The notes: generated by a model not told the origin, from the sequence alone. A stretch of 64,000 nucleotides of DNA from Sphingomonadaceae bacterium (GCA_947477745.1 CANJUF010000014.1:1-64000), one strand, 5' to 3'. Shown: positions 35,827 to 45,555, counted from the first letter of the stretch. Numbers and translations: made by a program.

Positions 35827-37026
35827 TTACTTGGCCAAGGCAGCAACGCCAGGCAGTTCGCGACCTTCCATCCATTCGAGGAAAGCGCCGCCAGCGGTTG
35901 AAATATAGCTGAAATCGCCAGCAACGCCCGCATGGTTGAGCGCCGCCACCGTGTCGCCGCCGCCAGCAACCGAGATCAGCGTACCTTCCTTGCTCAGGGC
36001 TGCGGCAATCCGCGCCAGAGCGACGGTGGCCGCGTCGAACGGCTCGGTCTCGAATGCGCCCATCGGCCCGTTCCACACCAGTGTGCGGCAAGTCTTGAGC
36101 ACGTCGGCCAAGGCTTCGACCGCTTGCGGGCCAACGTCGAGGATCATCTCGTCGGAAGCGACCTCGTGGACGTTGCAAGTGCGCAAGCTGGCCGGATTGG
36201 CGGCGAACTCCTTTGCCACCACGACGTCATAGGGAAGATGGACGGTGCAGCCTGAAGCATCGGCAGCCGCGAGGATCTCGTTCGCGGTGCCGGTAAGATC
36301 ATGCTCGCACAGAGACGTGCCGACATCGACGCCCTTGGCGGCCAGGAAGGTGTTGGCCATGCCGCCGCCGATGATCAGGTGATCGACCTGACTTACCAGG
36401 TGCCGCAGCACGTCGAGCTTGCTCGACACCTTGGCACCGCCGACTATCGCGGCGACCGGCTTCTCCGGACTGCCGAGCGCCTTATCGAGCGCTTCAAGCT
36501 CCGCCTGCATCGACCGCCCGGCATAGGCGGGCAGCAGCCGCGCCAGGCCCTCGGTTGTGGCATGGGCACGGTGAGCAGCGGAAAAGGCGTCGTTGACGTA
36601 AAAATCGCCGTTCGCGGCAATGGCAGCGGCGAAATCGGGATCGTTCTTTTCCTCGCCCTTCCAGAAGCGCGTGTTCTCGAGCACCGCGACATCGCCGGGC
36701 CGCAGGATGCCGACCGCCTGCGCCACGACCTCGCCCGCGACTTCGGGAACGAACATCACTTCCTTGCCGATCCCGTCCTGGACTGCGCCCACCACCATCG
36801 AGAGAGACATGGTGGAAGAGCGATCGCCTTTTGGCCGCCCAAAATGCGCAAGCACCAGCACTTTCGCGCCCTTACCGGTGAGTTCGAGGATTGTCGGCGC
36901 GGCGGCACGGATGCGCGTGTCGTCAGTCACCTCGCCATCGCGCATCGGCAAATTCAGGTCGACCCTGACGAGCGCGACCTTGCCGGTCACGTCGCCAAGG
37001 TCGTCAAGCGTGCGGAATGCGGGCAT
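35827..37026 (-). CDS. pgk: Phosphoglycerate kinase
   Basis: A 399-residue glycolytic kinase. Start [28 protein letters not shown] at ATG 37026; further motifs [36 protein letters not shown] and [10 protein letters not shown], and the C-terminal nucleotide loop [12 protein letters not shown]. Normal length. It follows gap by 22 bases and precedes the VOC frame by 12 bases. Confidence 0.97.
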   Translation of the reverse strand: MPAFRTLDDLGDVTGKVALVRVDLNLPMRDGEVTDDTRIRAAAPTILELTGKGAKVLVLAHFGRPKGDRSSTMSLSMVVGAVQDGIGKEVMFVPEVAGEVVAQAVGILRPGDVAVLENTRFWKGEEKNDPDFAAAIAANGDFYVNDAFSAAHRAHATTEGLARLLPAYAGRSMQAELEALDKALGSPEKPVAAIVGGAKVSSKLDVLRHLVSQVDHLIIGGGMANTFLAAKGVDVGTSLCEHDLTGTANEILAAADASGCTVHLPYDVVVAKEFAANPASLRTCNVHEVASDEMILDVGPQAVEALADVLKTCRTLVWNGPMGAFETEPFDAATVALARIAAALSKEGTLISVAGGGDTVAALNHAGVAGDFSYISTAGGAFLEWMEGRELPGVAALAK

Positions 37027-37048
37027 CGCCGGGTCCTTCAGCTGACGC

Positions 37049-38056
37049 TCAGAGGAAGCTCGCCATCTTGCCTGCGGTGTCGAGCATGCGGTTGGAGAAG
37101 CCCCACTCGTTATCGTACCACGAAACGACGCGCACCAGCTTGCCTTCCATGACCGTCGTTTCAAGACTGTCGATGGTCGAGCTGGCGGGATAGTGGTTGA
37201 AGTCCGACGAAACGAGCGGCTGGTCGGTATAAGCAAGGATGCCCTTCATCGCGCCTTCCGAAGCGGCCTTGAGCGCGGCGTTGATCTCGTCCTTGGTGGT
37301 GTCGCGCGAAGGCGTGAACACCAGGTCGACCAGGCTGACGTTGGGCGTGGGCACGCGCACCGACGAACCGTCGAGCTTGCCGTTAAGTTCGGGCAGCACG
37401 AGGCCAACCGCGCGGGCTGCGCCGGTCGTCGTCGGGATCATGTTCTGCGCGCCGCCGCGCGCACGGCGCAGGTCCGAATGGATCTGGTCGAGCATGCGTT
37501 GGTCGTTGGTGTAGGAGTGGATCGTGGTCATGAAGCCGCGCTCGATCCCCACGGTTTCGTGGCAGACCTTGGCCATCGGCGCGAGGCAGTTGGTGGTGCA
37601 GCTCGCGTTGGAGACGACGATGTGATCGGCGGTCAGCGTCTCGTGGTTGACGCCGAACACGATGGTGTTGTCCACCCCAGTCGCCGGGGCCGAGATCAGC
37701 ACGCGCTTTGCGCCCGCATCGAGATGCGGCGAGGCCATGCCCTTGTCCTGGAAAAAGCCCGTGCATTCGAGCACGATGTCGATGCCGTTGGCAGCGTGAG
37801 GCAGCTTGCCGGGTTCGCGCTCTGCGGTGACGTGAACGTGCTTGCCGTTAATCACCAAATCGGTGCCATCGACCTCGACCGTGCCGGGGAAGCGGCCATG
37901 GGTCGAATCGTAGCCGAACAGCAGCGCGTTCGACTTGGTGTCCGACAAGTCGTTGATCGACACCAGCTCGAGCCCGCAATCGGGCCGCTCCATGATGGCG
38001 CGCGCGACAAGCCGTCCGATGCGTCCGAAACCGTTGATTGCAACCCGTGTGGCCAT
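37049..38056 (-). CDS. gap: Glyceraldehyde-3-phosphate dehydrogenase, type I
   Basis: A 335-residue enzyme. NAD site [14 protein letters not shown], nucleophile Cys in [12 protein letters not shown], and [22 protein letters not shown] 38056 chosen from the conserved N-terminus [11 protein letters not shown]; longer open sequence upstream only overlaps tkt. Sits between tkt (16 bases) and pgk. Confidence 0.97.
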   Translation of the reverse strand: MATRVAINGFGRIGRLVARAIMERPDCGLELVSINDLSDTKSNALLFGYDSTHGRFPGTVEVDGTDLVINGKHVHVTAEREPGKLPHAANGIDIVLECTGFFQDKGMASPHLDAGAKRVLISAPATGVDNTIVFGVNHETLTADHIVVSNASCTTNCLAPMAKVCHETVGIERGFMTTIHSYTNDQRMLDQIHSDLRRARGGAQNMIPTTTGAARAVGLVLPELNGKLDGSSVRVPTPNVSLVDLVFTPSRDTTKDEINAALKAASEGAMKGILAYTDQPLVSSDFNHYPASSTIDSLETTVMEGKLVRVVSWYDNEWGFSNRMLDTAGKMASFL

Positions 38057-38072
38057 GTGAGGTAACTCCTGC

Positions 38073-40043
38073 TTAGTTTTTGATTTTTTCGATGATCTGC
38101 GGAACGATCGCCGCGGCAGTGAAGCCGAAACGCTCGAAAAGCTGCTTGGCCGGAGCCGATGCGCCGAAGCGGTCGAGGCCGATGGTGATGCCGTCGTTGC
38201 CGACATGCCGTTCCCAGCCCAGCGTCGCGCCCGCCTCGATCGAGACCTTGAGCACGTCAGAAGGCAGCAGGTCGGCGCGGTAGAAATCGTCCTGCTGCTC
38301 GAAAAGTTCCATGCACGGCATCGAGACGACATCCGCGCCGATGCCCTGCGCTTCAAGCGCGGCCGCAGTTTCAAGAGCGACCTCGACTTCCGAGCCGGTC
38401 GCCACCAGCACAACCTTGCGCGCTGAATCGGCGGCCTTCAATCGGTACGCGCCCTTCCCGCTCAGCATCTCGCCATCACGGCGCACCTGCTTGAGGTTCT
38501 GGCGCGAAAGGCACAGCACCGAAGGCGTTTCGGACGTCTGGAGCGCTAGTTGCCAGCACTCCGCCGTCTCGATGATGTCTGCCGGGCGGAACACGTTGAG
38601 ATTGGGGATCAGCCGCAGCGACATCACCTGCTCGATCGGCTGGTGCGTCGGGCCATCCTCTCCAAGCCCGATCGAATCGTGCGTCATCACATAGATCACG
38701 CGGGTTTGCTGGAGCGCGGAAAGGCGGATCGCGTTGCGGCAATAGTCCGAGAAGATCAGGAACGTGCCGCCATAGGGGATGACGCCTCCGTGCAGCGCCA
38801 TGCCGTTCATCGCCGCGGCCATGCCGAATTCGCGGATGCCGTAATAGACGTAGCTGCCGCCGTAATTATCCGGCGAGAACGGCTCCTGGCACTTGGCCTT
38901 GGTGTTATTCGAGCCGGTCAGGTCGGCCGAGCCGCCCATCAGGTCGGGTACATGCTGCGCGAGCACGTTGAGGCACATTTCCGATGCCTTGCGGGTGGCG
39001 ACGGTCTGATCCTCGGCGAGCCAGGAGGCGAACGCCTTGCCCGCTTCGTTGCCGGCAGGAAGATCGCCCGACATGCGGCGTTCCAGCTCGGCCTTCACCG
39101 GGCTGCTGTTCAACCGCGAGGTCCACGCGGCGTGTTCTGCTTCGCCGCGATGGGCTAGGCTGCGCCAGTCGGCAAGAATGTCTTCGGGAACCACGAAAGG
39201 TTCTGAATGCCAGCCAATCGCGTCGCGCGTGGCGGCAATCTCGTCGTCGCCAAGCGGCGAGCCGTGGACCGAGTGGCTACCGGCCATGTTAGGCGCGCCC
39301 TTGCCGATCACCGTGCGGCAGGCGACTAGAGTCGGCAGCGGCGAGGCTGCTGCCTCGGCCAAGGCGCGCTCGATCTGGGCAAAATCGTGACCGTCGCAAG
39401 AGACCGTATGCCAGCCAGCGGCGCGGTAGCGCGCGGGGATATCTTCGCTGGTGGAAAGGTCGGTGCCGCCGTCGATGGTGATGCGGTTGTCGTCCCACAG
39501 CACGTTGAGGTGGCCCAGCTTGAGGTGGCCCGCGAGGCCGATCGCCTCGTGATTGATGCCTTCCATCAGGCAGCCATCGCCCGCAATTACCCAGGTGCGG
39601 TGATCGACAAGATCGCCGAACTCGGCATTGAGGTGACGCTCAGCCATCGCCATGCCGACCGCCATGGCCAGGCCCTGGCCCAGCGGCCCGGTGGTCGCTT
39701 CGACGCCATCAAGCAGGAAATTTTCTGGGTGACCCGCGCAGGGGCTGCCCATCTGGCGGAAATTGCGGAGGTCGTCCATGCTTGGACGCGCATAGCCGGT
39801 CAGATGGAGCAGCGAGTAAAGCAACATTGAGCCGTGCCCAGCCGACAGCACAAAGCGGTCACGGTCCGCCCAGTCCGGCCGCGCCGGATCGAACTTGAGG
39901 AACTTGGCGTAAAGCACCGTTGCCACGTCGGCCATGCCCATCGGCATGCCAGGATGGCCGCTGTTGGCCGCCTGCACCGCATCCATCGAAAGCGCGCGGA
40001 TGGCGTCAGCCATGGGCGCGAGGCGGGCAGGATCGACACTCAT
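38073..40043 (-). CDS. tkt: Transketolase
   Basis: A 656-residue thiamine-diphosphate enzyme of the pentose phosphate/Calvin-type carbon exchange. Motifs: [15 protein letters not shown], the ThDP motif [20 protein letters not shown] and [22 protein letters not shown] 40043 matches the family start; an upstream in-frame start is not needed. First gene of the tkt-gap-pgk block; the 191-base space upstream, shared with the divergent zapA group, must hold its promoter. Confidence 0.97.
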   Translation of the reverse strand: MSVDPARLAPMADAIRALSMDAVQAANSGHPGMPMGMADVATVLYAKFLKFDPARPDWADRDRFVLSAGHGSMLLYSLLHLTGYARPSMDDLRNFRQMGSPCAGHPENFLLDGVEATTGPLGQGLAMAVGMAMAERHLNAEFGDLVDHRTWVIAGDGCLMEGINHEAIGLAGHLKLGHLNVLWDDNRITIDGGTDLSTSEDIPARYRAAGWHTVSCDGHDFAQIERALAEAAASPLPTLVACRTVIGKGAPNMAGSHSVHGSPLGDDEIAATRDAIGWHSEPFVVPEDILADWRSLAHRGEAEHAAWTSRLNSSPVKAELERRMSGDLPAGNEAGKAFASWLAEDQTVATRKASEMCLNVLAQHVPDLMGGSADLTGSNNTKAKCQEPFSPDNYGGSYVYYGIREFGMAAAMNGMALHGGVIPYGGTFLIFSDYCRNAIRLSALQQTRVIYVMTHDSIGLGEDGPTHQPIEQVMSLRLIPNLNVFRPADIIETAECWQLALQTSETPSVLCLSRQNLKQVRRDGEMLSGKGAYRLKAADSARKVVLVATGSEVEVALETAAALEAQGIGADVVSMPCMELFEQQDDFYRADLLPSDVLKVSIEAGATLGWERHVGNDGITIGLDRFGASAPAKQLFERFGFTAAAIVPQIIEKIKN

Positions 40044-40234
40044 CGGGCTGGGCTCCTGCAAAAACGGCGGTTGGGAGACGAGTCGGACAGGGGGCCTCCT
40101 TTAGGCAGCGGGCGCGCGCCGTCAAGTTTACCCCTCGCCCGGGCCTCCCGCGTAGCTCGCGCAATCCCGAGACTTGTTCACAACCTTGACGGCCAAGAGA
40201 TTGCATCTGCGACGTTTCGCGCTAGCCACAAGCC

Positions 40235-40420
40235 ATGGAAGAGCGTCCGGTCGAAACACTGGTCGAGCGTATCGATGCAGCTCTGGCCCGCATCGAACGC
40301 GCACTTGCGCGCAGCCGGGCCGACATGCGCGCGCTCGAAGGGCGGCATGAACAGCTCAAGGCGTCAGTCGGCAAGGCTATGGGCGAGATTGACGCCCTGA
40401 TCGCCCGGGCCCACGAATGA
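40235..40420 (+). CDS. Small coiled-coil protein upstream of zapA
   Basis: A 61-residue, highly charged helical protein (VERIDAALARIERALARSRADMRALEGRHEQLKASVGKAM) with heptad-like spacing. Its stop overlaps the zapA start (ATGA), so the two are translationally coupled. Such short coiled-coil genes commonly precede zapA in alphaproteobacteria; a role in division is an inference from position. Confidence 0.78.
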   Translation: MEERPVETLVERIDAALARIERALARSRADMRALEGRHEQLKASVGKAMGEIDALIARAHE

Positions 40421-40767
40421 GCAACGTCGTCCTCTCGATCGGTGGACGCAGCTTCTCGGTAGCCTGCGCCGATGGCGAGGAACGCCACATCGAAACGCTT
40501 GGCAATGTCATCGACGCAAAGGTCCAGACGCTGGGCAGCAGCGCCGGACAGAACGAAGTGCGCATGCTGCTTTACGCCGCGCTAGTGCTTGCCGACGAGC
40601 TGCACGAAGCCGGCACGAGGTCGCCCGTAGCGGCGGCTTCGCAGCCAGCCATGGCGCCTGCCGACACGCCTGCGATCCCCCTTGCCCTGTCGGCCAATCT
40701 CGAACGGATCGCCGCCACGCTTGAAAAACTTGCCGCGGACCTTGAGCGCGGGCCTGCCAACACCTAA
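40417..40767 (+). CDS. zapA: Cell division protein ZapA
   Basis: A 116-residue FtsZ-associated protein. N-terminal VVLSIGGRSFSVACADGEERHIETLGNVIDAKVQTL is the ZapA globular domain, followed by a helical region (NEVRMLLYAALVLADELHEA) and a second helix at the C-terminus. Directly followed by 6S RNA and the folate cyclo-ligase, the classical order. Confidence 0.9.
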   Translation: MSNVVLSIGGRSFSVACADGEERHIETLGNVIDAKVQTLGSSAGQNEVRMLLYAALVLADELHEAGTRSPVAAASQPAMAPADTPAIPLALSANLERIAATLEKLAADLERGPANT

Positions 40768-40775
40768 GTACCTGC

Positions 40776-40935
40776 GTGGCGGGATCTGCCCGGCACGAGC
40801 CGTTGAACATCCCTGAGGCTATAAGCAATCCATGGGAGCTGTCCCTAGCTGGGCCTTGGTCCGGCATATACGGCGCCCACCTGACGTCGAGGCGTCAGAG
40901 GATTTCGAGGCAACGACCCATGGTGGACCCGCTAC
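40776..40935 (+). ncRNA. ssrS: 6S RNA
   Basis: Between zapA and the 5-formyltetrahydrofolate cyclo-ligase, the expected place. Outer stem GTGGCGGG (40776-40783) pairs with CCCGCTAC (40928-40935); next inward CGTTG (about 40811) pairs with CAACG (about 40911), flanking a central open region beginning CATCCCTGAGGCTATAAG, close to the promoter-mimic bubble of known 6S RNAs. The 160-nt length is typical. Exact ends are estimates from the stem. Confidence 0.82.
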
Positions 40936-40972
40936 CTTCCATGGCCGCGCGCGGAGCATTCTGGTGCAGGAC

Positions 40973-41554
40973 GTGACCATTCAGGACAAGCAAGCCCTTC
41001 GCAGGATGCTGCGGGAAAAGCGCCGCGAACATGTCGAGGCGCTGCCCCGCGCCGTGAGCGCGCTGGTGTTCAGCCGCCCTCCCTCTGCCGTGCTGGCAAT
41101 GGTGCCGGATCGCGCCACGGTGGGCCTGTATAGCGCGAGCGGCGCCGAAGCGCCGAGCCTGGCCTACGCCAAGTGGTTCCACGAGAACGGCCACGCACTA
41201 GCCCTGCCCCGCTTTGCCGAACGCGGTGGCACCATGGAATTTCGGCGTTGGCACGATCCTTATGACGAAGGCGAGCTGGAAACTGGCCCATTCGGACTGC
41301 TCCAGCCGACCGCCTCAAGCGAATTGGCGCTGCCCGGCTTGCTGTTCGTTCCGCTGGTGGGGTTTACCGCTGCGGGCGACCGGCTGGGACAGGGCGGCGG
41401 CCATTATGACCGCTGGCTTTCCGCTCACCGTGACGTTCCGGCCATCGGCCTTGCCTGGGATTGCCAGCGGGTCGATGCCCTACCCCGCGAGGCGCACGAC
41501 CGGGCAATGGCGATGGTGGTGACACCGACCCGCATATATGAAGGCGGCATCTGA
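40973..41554 (+). CDS. 5-formyltetrahydrofolate cyclo-ligase family protein
   Basis: A 193-residue enzyme (YgfA/MTHFS family) converting 5-formyl-THF to 5,10-methenyl-THF. The GTG at 40973 avoids overlap with 6S RNA and gives the normal start (TIQDKQALRRMLREKRREH). The ATP-loop signature DRLGQGGGHYDRWL is present. Its stop overlaps the DUF2842 start (TGATG). Confidence 0.9.
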   Translation: MTIQDKQALRRMLREKRREHVEALPRAVSALVFSRPPSAVLAMVPDRATVGLYSASGAEAPSLAYAKWFHENGHALALPRFAERGGTMEFRRWHDPYDEGELETGPFGLLQPTASSELALPGLLFVPLVGFTAAGDRLGQGGGHYDRWLSAHRDVPAIGLAWDCQRVDALPREAHDRAMAMVVTPTRIYEGGI

Positions 41555-41784
41555 TGCGCGACAAGCCAACATGGCGCATACCTGTGGGCGTCCTGGCGCT
41601 GGTCCTGGCTCTGTGCGCCTATGGCGTAGCGGTAGCGACGTGGCTGCCGCCGCTGATCGCTGAGTGGCACGCGGGGTTGCAGGCGCCGATCTATCTCGCT
41701 TTCGGGCTGCTGTGGCTGCTCCCCTTGCGGCGATTCCTGATCTGGATGGAAACCGGGCGCTGGTCGCCGCCTGTGAAGGACTGA
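41554..41784 (+). CDS. DUF2842 family small membrane protein
   Basis: A 76-residue protein with two hydrophobic segments (VGVLALVLALCAYGVAVATW and IYLAFGLLWLLPLRRFLIW) and the conserved end LIWMETGRWSPP. DUF2842 proteins are found in alphaproteobacteria; function is unknown. Start overlaps the upstream gene by one base. Confidence 0.85.
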   Translation: MRDKPTWRIPVGVLALVLALCAYGVAVATWLPPLIAEWHAGLQAPIYLAFGLLWLLPLRRFLIWMETGRWSPPVKD

Positions 41785-41826
41785 CGCCTTCGCAACGCTT
41801 GCGGGATGGCCGTTTCTGTATGGAAA

Positions 41827-41903
<77 letters not shown>

Positions 41904-41921
41904 GCAAGCTTGGGAGCCGGG

Positions 41922-41950
41922 CCACTAGTGCAGGGCGCTTGGGCTGTCAA
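41922..41950 (-). promoter_or_regulatory. Promoter of tRNA-Asp
   Basis: Reading the minus strand: TTGACA (41950-41945), 17-base spacer, TAGTGG (41927-41922). The -10 end lies 18 bases before the mature tRNA 5' end. Confidence 0.6.
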
Positions 41951-42071
41951 CAGCCTACCCCGTAATGATCCAGCCGGGCAAGCGCGCACCGTGCGTTAAC
42001 CATATTTTCGCCTCTGCCTGCGAGAACCGCCTTGTCGCCAGCGTCGCGGGCAACAGGGGAAAACCAGAGTG

Positions 42072-42506
42072 ATGGCATATCGCCGGATCGCAGTTCTGGC
42101 CGTATTGGCCTGGCCGCAAATCGCGTTGGGAGCGCCCGCTGTCGTTACCGACAGCTCGGTCTACGTCGAGCGCCGCGACGAGAGCGCCACGCGCCGCCTC
42201 GAAATGGCCGACAGCTTCGGCAAGGGCGACCGCGTGGTTACAGTACTGCGCTGGCAGACCGCAAAGCGCGCGAGCAGCTTCACGATCACCAACCCGCTTC
42301 CGCGCGCCATTTCCTATCAGGCCAGCTCGCACGCCGATGAAATGGTTTCGGTCGATGGCGGGCGCACTTGGGGGCGGCTCGGCGAATTGAGGATCGGCGA
42401 TCGGCTCGCCAGCCCCGAAGACGTCACCCATGTGCGCTGGCGCATTCCGCAGCGGATTGCCGCCAGGGGCCGCGGCCAGATCGCCTACAGCGGGATCGTG
42501 CGCTAG
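42072..42506 (+). CDS. Secreted protein of unknown function
   Basis: A 144-residue protein from ATG 42072 with an N-terminal signal peptide (RRIAVLAVLAWPQIALGAP). The rest is beta-rich: WQTAKRASSFTITNPLPRAISYQAS and VSVDGGRTWGRLGELRIG, with the final VTHVRWRIPQRIAARGRGQIAYSGIVR resembling immunoglobulin-like repeat modules that describe 'X versus reference' domains in envelope proteins. Function unknown. Overlaps the convergent thyA by 4 bases. Confidence 0.72.
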   Translation: MAYRRIAVLAVLAWPQIALGAPAVVTDSSVYVERRDESATRRLEMADSFGKGDRVVTVLRWQTAKRASSFTITNPLPRAISYQASSHADEMVSVDGGRTWGRLGELRIGDRLASPEDVTHVRWRIPQRIAARGRGQIAYSGIVR

Positions 42507-43459
42507 ACCGCCACCGGCGCGGGGATGTGGGCCTGCGGCTCGTATCCCGACACAACGAAATCCTCGATCCGGTAATCGAACATCGAGCTTGGCTCGCGCA
42601 CGATTTCCAGCTTCGCCCCGCCGCTTGGCTCACGCGAAAGCTGTTCTTCGACCAGCACCTTGTGGTTGAGATAGAGGTGGACGTCAGCGCCCATCCACAC
42701 AACTTCGCCGGGCTCGTACCCGGTCTGCTGCGCCAGCATCCGCGTCAGCAGCGCCAGCGACCAGATGTTGAAGGCAAAGCCAAGCCCGAGATCGCAGCTG
42801 CGCTGGTAAAGCAGGCCCGAGAGCCTGCCATTCGCGACATGGAACTGGTAGGTCTTGTGGCACGGCGGCAGCGCCATGGCGTCGACTTCGGCGACGTTCC
42901 AGCCTTCGATGATGTGGCGGCGGCTGCCGGGATTGACTTTCAGGCTGTCGACCACCTGCTGCACCTGGTTGATGCCCTGCCCGCGCCGGAAAAGACCATG
43001 TTCGGCTTCTTCATATACCGGCCAATCGACCCATTGCTTGCCGTAGACCGGACCGAGATCGCCCCATTGTGCAGCGAAATGGGCATCGGATACGACCCGT
43101 TTCGAGAAGTCCTCGCGGCTGATCGTGTCGCCCGTCTCACGGCGATAGCGGTCCAGCGGCCAGTCGGTCCATATCTCGACCCCTTGCGCGCACAATTCGC
43201 GGATATTGGTATCGCCGGTGAGGAACCAGAGCAGCTCGCGCGTCGCGCTCTTCCAAAAGACCCGCTTGGTGGTGAGCAGCGGCATCTCGCCGCCGGAAAG
43301 ATCGAACCGCATTTGCGCGCCGAACAGCGAGCGAGTGCCGACTCCGGTGCGGTCAACCCGTTCATCGCCCTGCTCCCAGATCCGCCGCATCAGGTCGAGA
43401 TACTGCCACTCCCAGTGCTGGGCATTTGAGACGGACTCGGCAGGGCGCGCGGTAGCCAT
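42503..43459 (-). CDS. thyA: Thymidylate synthase
   Basis: A 318-residue enzyme making dTMP from dUMP with methylene-THF. Signatures: DRTGVGTRSLFG, the nucleophile Cys in ALPPCHKTYQFHV, RSCDLGLGFAFNIWSLALL. ATG 43459 chosen; the upstream extension is unneeded. Folate cyclo-ligase is encoded nearby, though on the other strand. Confidence 0.96.
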   Translation of the reverse strand: MATARPAESVSNAQHWEWQYLDLMRRIWEQGDERVDRTGVGTRSLFGAQMRFDLSGGEMPLLTTKRVFWKSATRELLWFLTGDTNIRELCAQGVEIWTDWPLDRYRRETGDTISREDFSKRVVSDAHFAAQWGDLGPVYGKQWVDWPVYEEAEHGLFRRGQGINQVQQVVDSLKVNPGSRRHIIEGWNVAEVDAMALPPCHKTYQFHVANGRLSGLLYQRSCDLGLGFAFNIWSLALLTRMLAQQTGYEPGEVVWMGADVHLYLNHKVLVEEQLSREPSGGAKLEIVREPSSMFDYRIEDFVVSGYEPQAHIPAPVAV

Positions 43460-43482
43460 GGCGCCTGCTAGCATTAGGCGCC

Positions 43483-45087
43483 GTGCACCGCTATGCCAGC
43501 GGCGAGTTGACCACAACAACGCACGGGGCGCGCTTGATCGAAACCGCCAATCCAGCAGGCGCGCGCGAACCGTTCATCGGCGCTGCGCTGGTGTTCCTCT
43601 GGCTGGCAGCGCTGGCATGGCTGAGCAACCGAAACGGTCTCTATTTCGACGACGAGATCTTCACGATCGAGCTTCTCGAAGGCAAGACCAGTGTCGGTGC
43701 GGTGATCGCGGCGGCCAATTCCTTCGATCTCCATCCTCCGCTATCTTACGCGATTCAATTCCTGCTTCACCGCCTGACCGGCGACTGGAAAATGGTGCAG
43801 CTGATCGCAGGGCTGGTGAACGCGGCCGCCTTGGCCACTTTTGCCGGTCTGGCGCACCGCGGCCTGCCGCGCGGCGCGTGGCTGATCCTGACCGGGCTGC
43901 TTGCGACCTTTGCCACCGCCATCATGTGGGGCGCATCGCTGCGCTGGTACGCCTGGTTCAACCCCTGCTTCACCATTGCCCTGGCCATGGTGCTATGGGG
44001 GCGATTTTCGGCATTGCCATCACTGGCGGTGCTGACGGGCATTGGCGCGGTGATGTTCCACCTGAACTACCTTGCAGTGGTCGCCTGCCCCCTGCTCGGC
44101 ATGGTGTGGTACTGGCGCTATCGCCGCGAGATCGGCTGGAGCGCGGCGAAGAAGGCAGCGCTGATCCTGTTAGCTGGCGCGGCCGCGTGCGTTCCGCAAT
44201 TGCTGGTGCTGCTGCGCGTGCATTCGGCCTATCCGATCGAGACGCAGGTCGGTTCGGTCGGCATGTCGCTGGTGCAGACGGTGTTTGCGGTGGGCATCGG
44301 CAACGCCCTGTTCCCGCTCAACCCGCTGCCGTTGGCGGTTCTGGCGATTTATGGTGCGGCGCTGCTGTGGTCGCTCAGGTCGCTTCGCCTCGATAGCCAG
44401 CTGATCGCGCTGTGGGCGCTGGTGCTGCTGGGATGCGCGGTCATGGTGATCTCGGGGCTTGGGCTGAAACCGCGCAACAGCACTTATCTCACCATCGCGG
44501 CCCTGCCCTTGCTAGCCTCGGCGCTTGCTGCGCTTGCTCCGCGTCTGCGGATTCCTGCTTTACTAGTGGCGGCGCTGTTCAGCTTTCAGGGCATGGCTAA
44601 CGTCGCGCTGCATCACGGCACCGACAAACGCTCGTTCAACACCCCGCACCGCCAGATCGTCACCGCGATCGAGGACATGGCCCGCACATGCCCGAACGCC
44701 GCCATCGTCAATTTCGACGAGGTGACCGGCTACGCGCTGCCCCGCCACCTGTTCCAGACCGACCGCAACCTGGGGATCGATCGCAGCTTCGCACCCGGCG
44801 ATTGCCTGATCCTGGCGCAGGGATCGGCATCCGAATGCGCCCAAGCCGTCACAGGAGACTTGCTCGCGATCCTGCGGCAGCCCGGCATTAATGCCGAGCA
44901 GCGCAAGGCCTTCGCCCCAGAGCCTGAACGCGCCCGCGCCGCGCAGCTGCTGGGCAAGGCGATCGAGAGCCACGCCGCCGTGGTCACGCTGTACCGCATG
45001 ACACAGGCCAGGCGGATCAAGCTCGTCTACCCTGCCTTCAACAAACAGGGTTTCCCCGCTTGCCACCCTGCGGAAGCCTCTCTATAG
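43483..45087 (+). CDS. GT-C/GT39-like membrane glycosyltransferase
   Basis: A 534-residue multi-spanning membrane protein of about 10-12 hydrophobic helices. The first periplasmic loop carries an acidic pair, YFDDEIFTIELL, followed by HPPLSYAIQFLLHRLTG, the GT-C signature of dolichyl/undecaprenyl-phosphate-sugar transferases. The C-terminal 140 residues are soluble. GTG 43483 is used; a TTG at 43507 is possible. The acceptor (lipid, glycan or protein) is unknown. The tRNA-Pro promoter overlaps its 3' end. Confidence 0.8.
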   Translation: MHRYASGELTTTTHGARLIETANPAGAREPFIGAALVFLWLAALAWLSNRNGLYFDDEIFTIELLEGKTSVGAVIAAANSFDLHPPLSYAIQFLLHRLTGDWKMVQLIAGLVNAAALATFAGLAHRGLPRGAWLILTGLLATFATAIMWGASLRWYAWFNPCFTIALAMVLWGRFSALPSLAVLTGIGAVMFHLNYLAVVACPLLGMVWYWRYRREIGWSAAKKAALILLAGAAACVPQLLVLLRVHSAYPIETQVGSVGMSLVQTVFAVGIGNALFPLNPLPLAVLAIYGAALLWSLRSLRLDSQLIALWALVLLGCAVMVISGLGLKPRNSTYLTIAALPLLASALAALAPRLRIPALLVAALFSFQGMANVALHHGTDKRSFNTPHRQIVTAIEDMARTCPNAAIVNFDEVTGYALPRHLFQTDRNLGIDRSFAPGDCLILAQGSASECAQAVTGDLLAILRQPGINAEQRKAFAPEPERARAAQLLGKAIESHAAVVTLYRMTQARRIKLVYPAFNKQGFPACHPAEASL

Positions 45088-45088
45088 G
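45060..45088 (+). promoter_or_regulatory. Promoter of tRNA-Pro
   Basis: TTGCCA (45060-45065), 17-base spacer, TATAGG (45083-45088), overlapping the last codons of the glycosyltransferase gene. The same TTGCCA/TATAGGCGC pattern and TCCTGCC leader recur before tRNA-Asn. Confidence 0.6.
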
Positions 45089-45131
45089 CGCGCTCCTGCC
45101 TAGCGGCCTTCCGGGCCGTGTCCGCATCGGT

Positions 45132-45208
45132 CGGGGAATAGCTCAGCCTGGTAGAGCACTGTCTTCGGGAGGCAGGGGCCGGAGGTTCGAATCCTCTTTC
45201 CCCGACCA
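45132..45208 (+). tRNA. tRNA-Pro (CGG)
   Basis: 77 nt with encoded CCA. Acceptor CGGGGAA pairs with TTCCCCG, anticodon loop TTCGGGA gives CGG, T-arm GGAGGTTCGAATCCTC. The mobile island begins directly behind it. Confidence 0.97.
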
Positions 45209-45248
45209 TTCAATACGCGCGAATTGAAAACCGCCCCCAAGGGGCCTA

Positions 45249-45272
45249 AAAACGGCAGAATTCTGCGGTTTT
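45249..45272. terminator. Near-perfect 24-bp palindrome, terminator-like
   Basis: Arms AAAACGGCAGAA and TTCTGCGGTTTT pair at 11 of 12 positions, and the right arm ends in a T-run. It could terminate tRNA-Pro transcription, or act as a protein site, since its core GCAGAATTCTGC recurs as CAGAATTCTG at 45365. Confidence 0.5.
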
Positions 45273-45364
45273 TCAGAACGGAGAAATTTGGAGATTTTCC
45301 AATTTCACCCCCAAAACAGCTAATATTTTTTCCACAACCTCTGGACCGGAGATGGGGTAGGTCA

Positions 45365-45374
45365 CAGAATTCTG
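45365..45374. repeat. Second CAGAATTCTG palindrome
   Basis: CAGAATTCTG followed by CCG; this matches the reverse complement of the 45249 element (CGG before CAGAATTCTG), so the two form an inverted pair about 110 bases apart. Confidence 0.4.
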
Positions 45375-45513
45375 CCGCTTCTAGAGCCCGGAGCGGGCAA
45401 TAACAGCTTCAAAAACGCGACGGCTTACTCCCAGACTTCAGAGTGCTATTGTTTCCGGTCAACTAGTGGAGAAAAGTGCTGGAATTACAGTGGCAGGCAC
45501 TGGCAATGCGCAC

Positions 45514-45528
45514 TACGCCATTGACGTA
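45514..45528. promoter_or_regulatory. 15-bp operator, left copy
   Basis: TACGCCATTGACGTA, with TACG/CGTA inverted ends, 27 bases before the orphan antitoxin gene. It is identical to the element at 50372 and includes a TTGACG -35 hexamer, as expected for autoregulated antitoxin promoters. Confidence 0.6.
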
Positions 45529-45555
45529 GTTCGGGACGCAAAATAGCCGTCGGAA

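Larger units (their letters stand above)
45209..45555. other. 347-bp non-coding left end of the island
   Basis: AT-richer than the flanking core DNA. Contains a tRNA-proximal hairpin GCCCC-CAA-GGGGC (45233-45245), a near-perfect 24-bp palindrome (45249-45272), a second CAGAATTCTG (45365-45374), a hairpin GCCCG-GAG-CGGGC (45386-45398) and the toxin-antitoxin-type operator at 45514. No open frame here is supported. Confidence 0.6.

Noticed and set aside
37049..38413. Extended N-terminus of gap reaching into tkt
   Set aside because: The conserved GAPDH start is at 38056; upstream residues are frame-shifted tkt.
40832..41554. Longer form of the folate cyclo-ligase starting inside the 6S RNA
   Set aside because: The extra residues match no family sequence and the region folds as 6S RNA; GTG 40973 is the better start.
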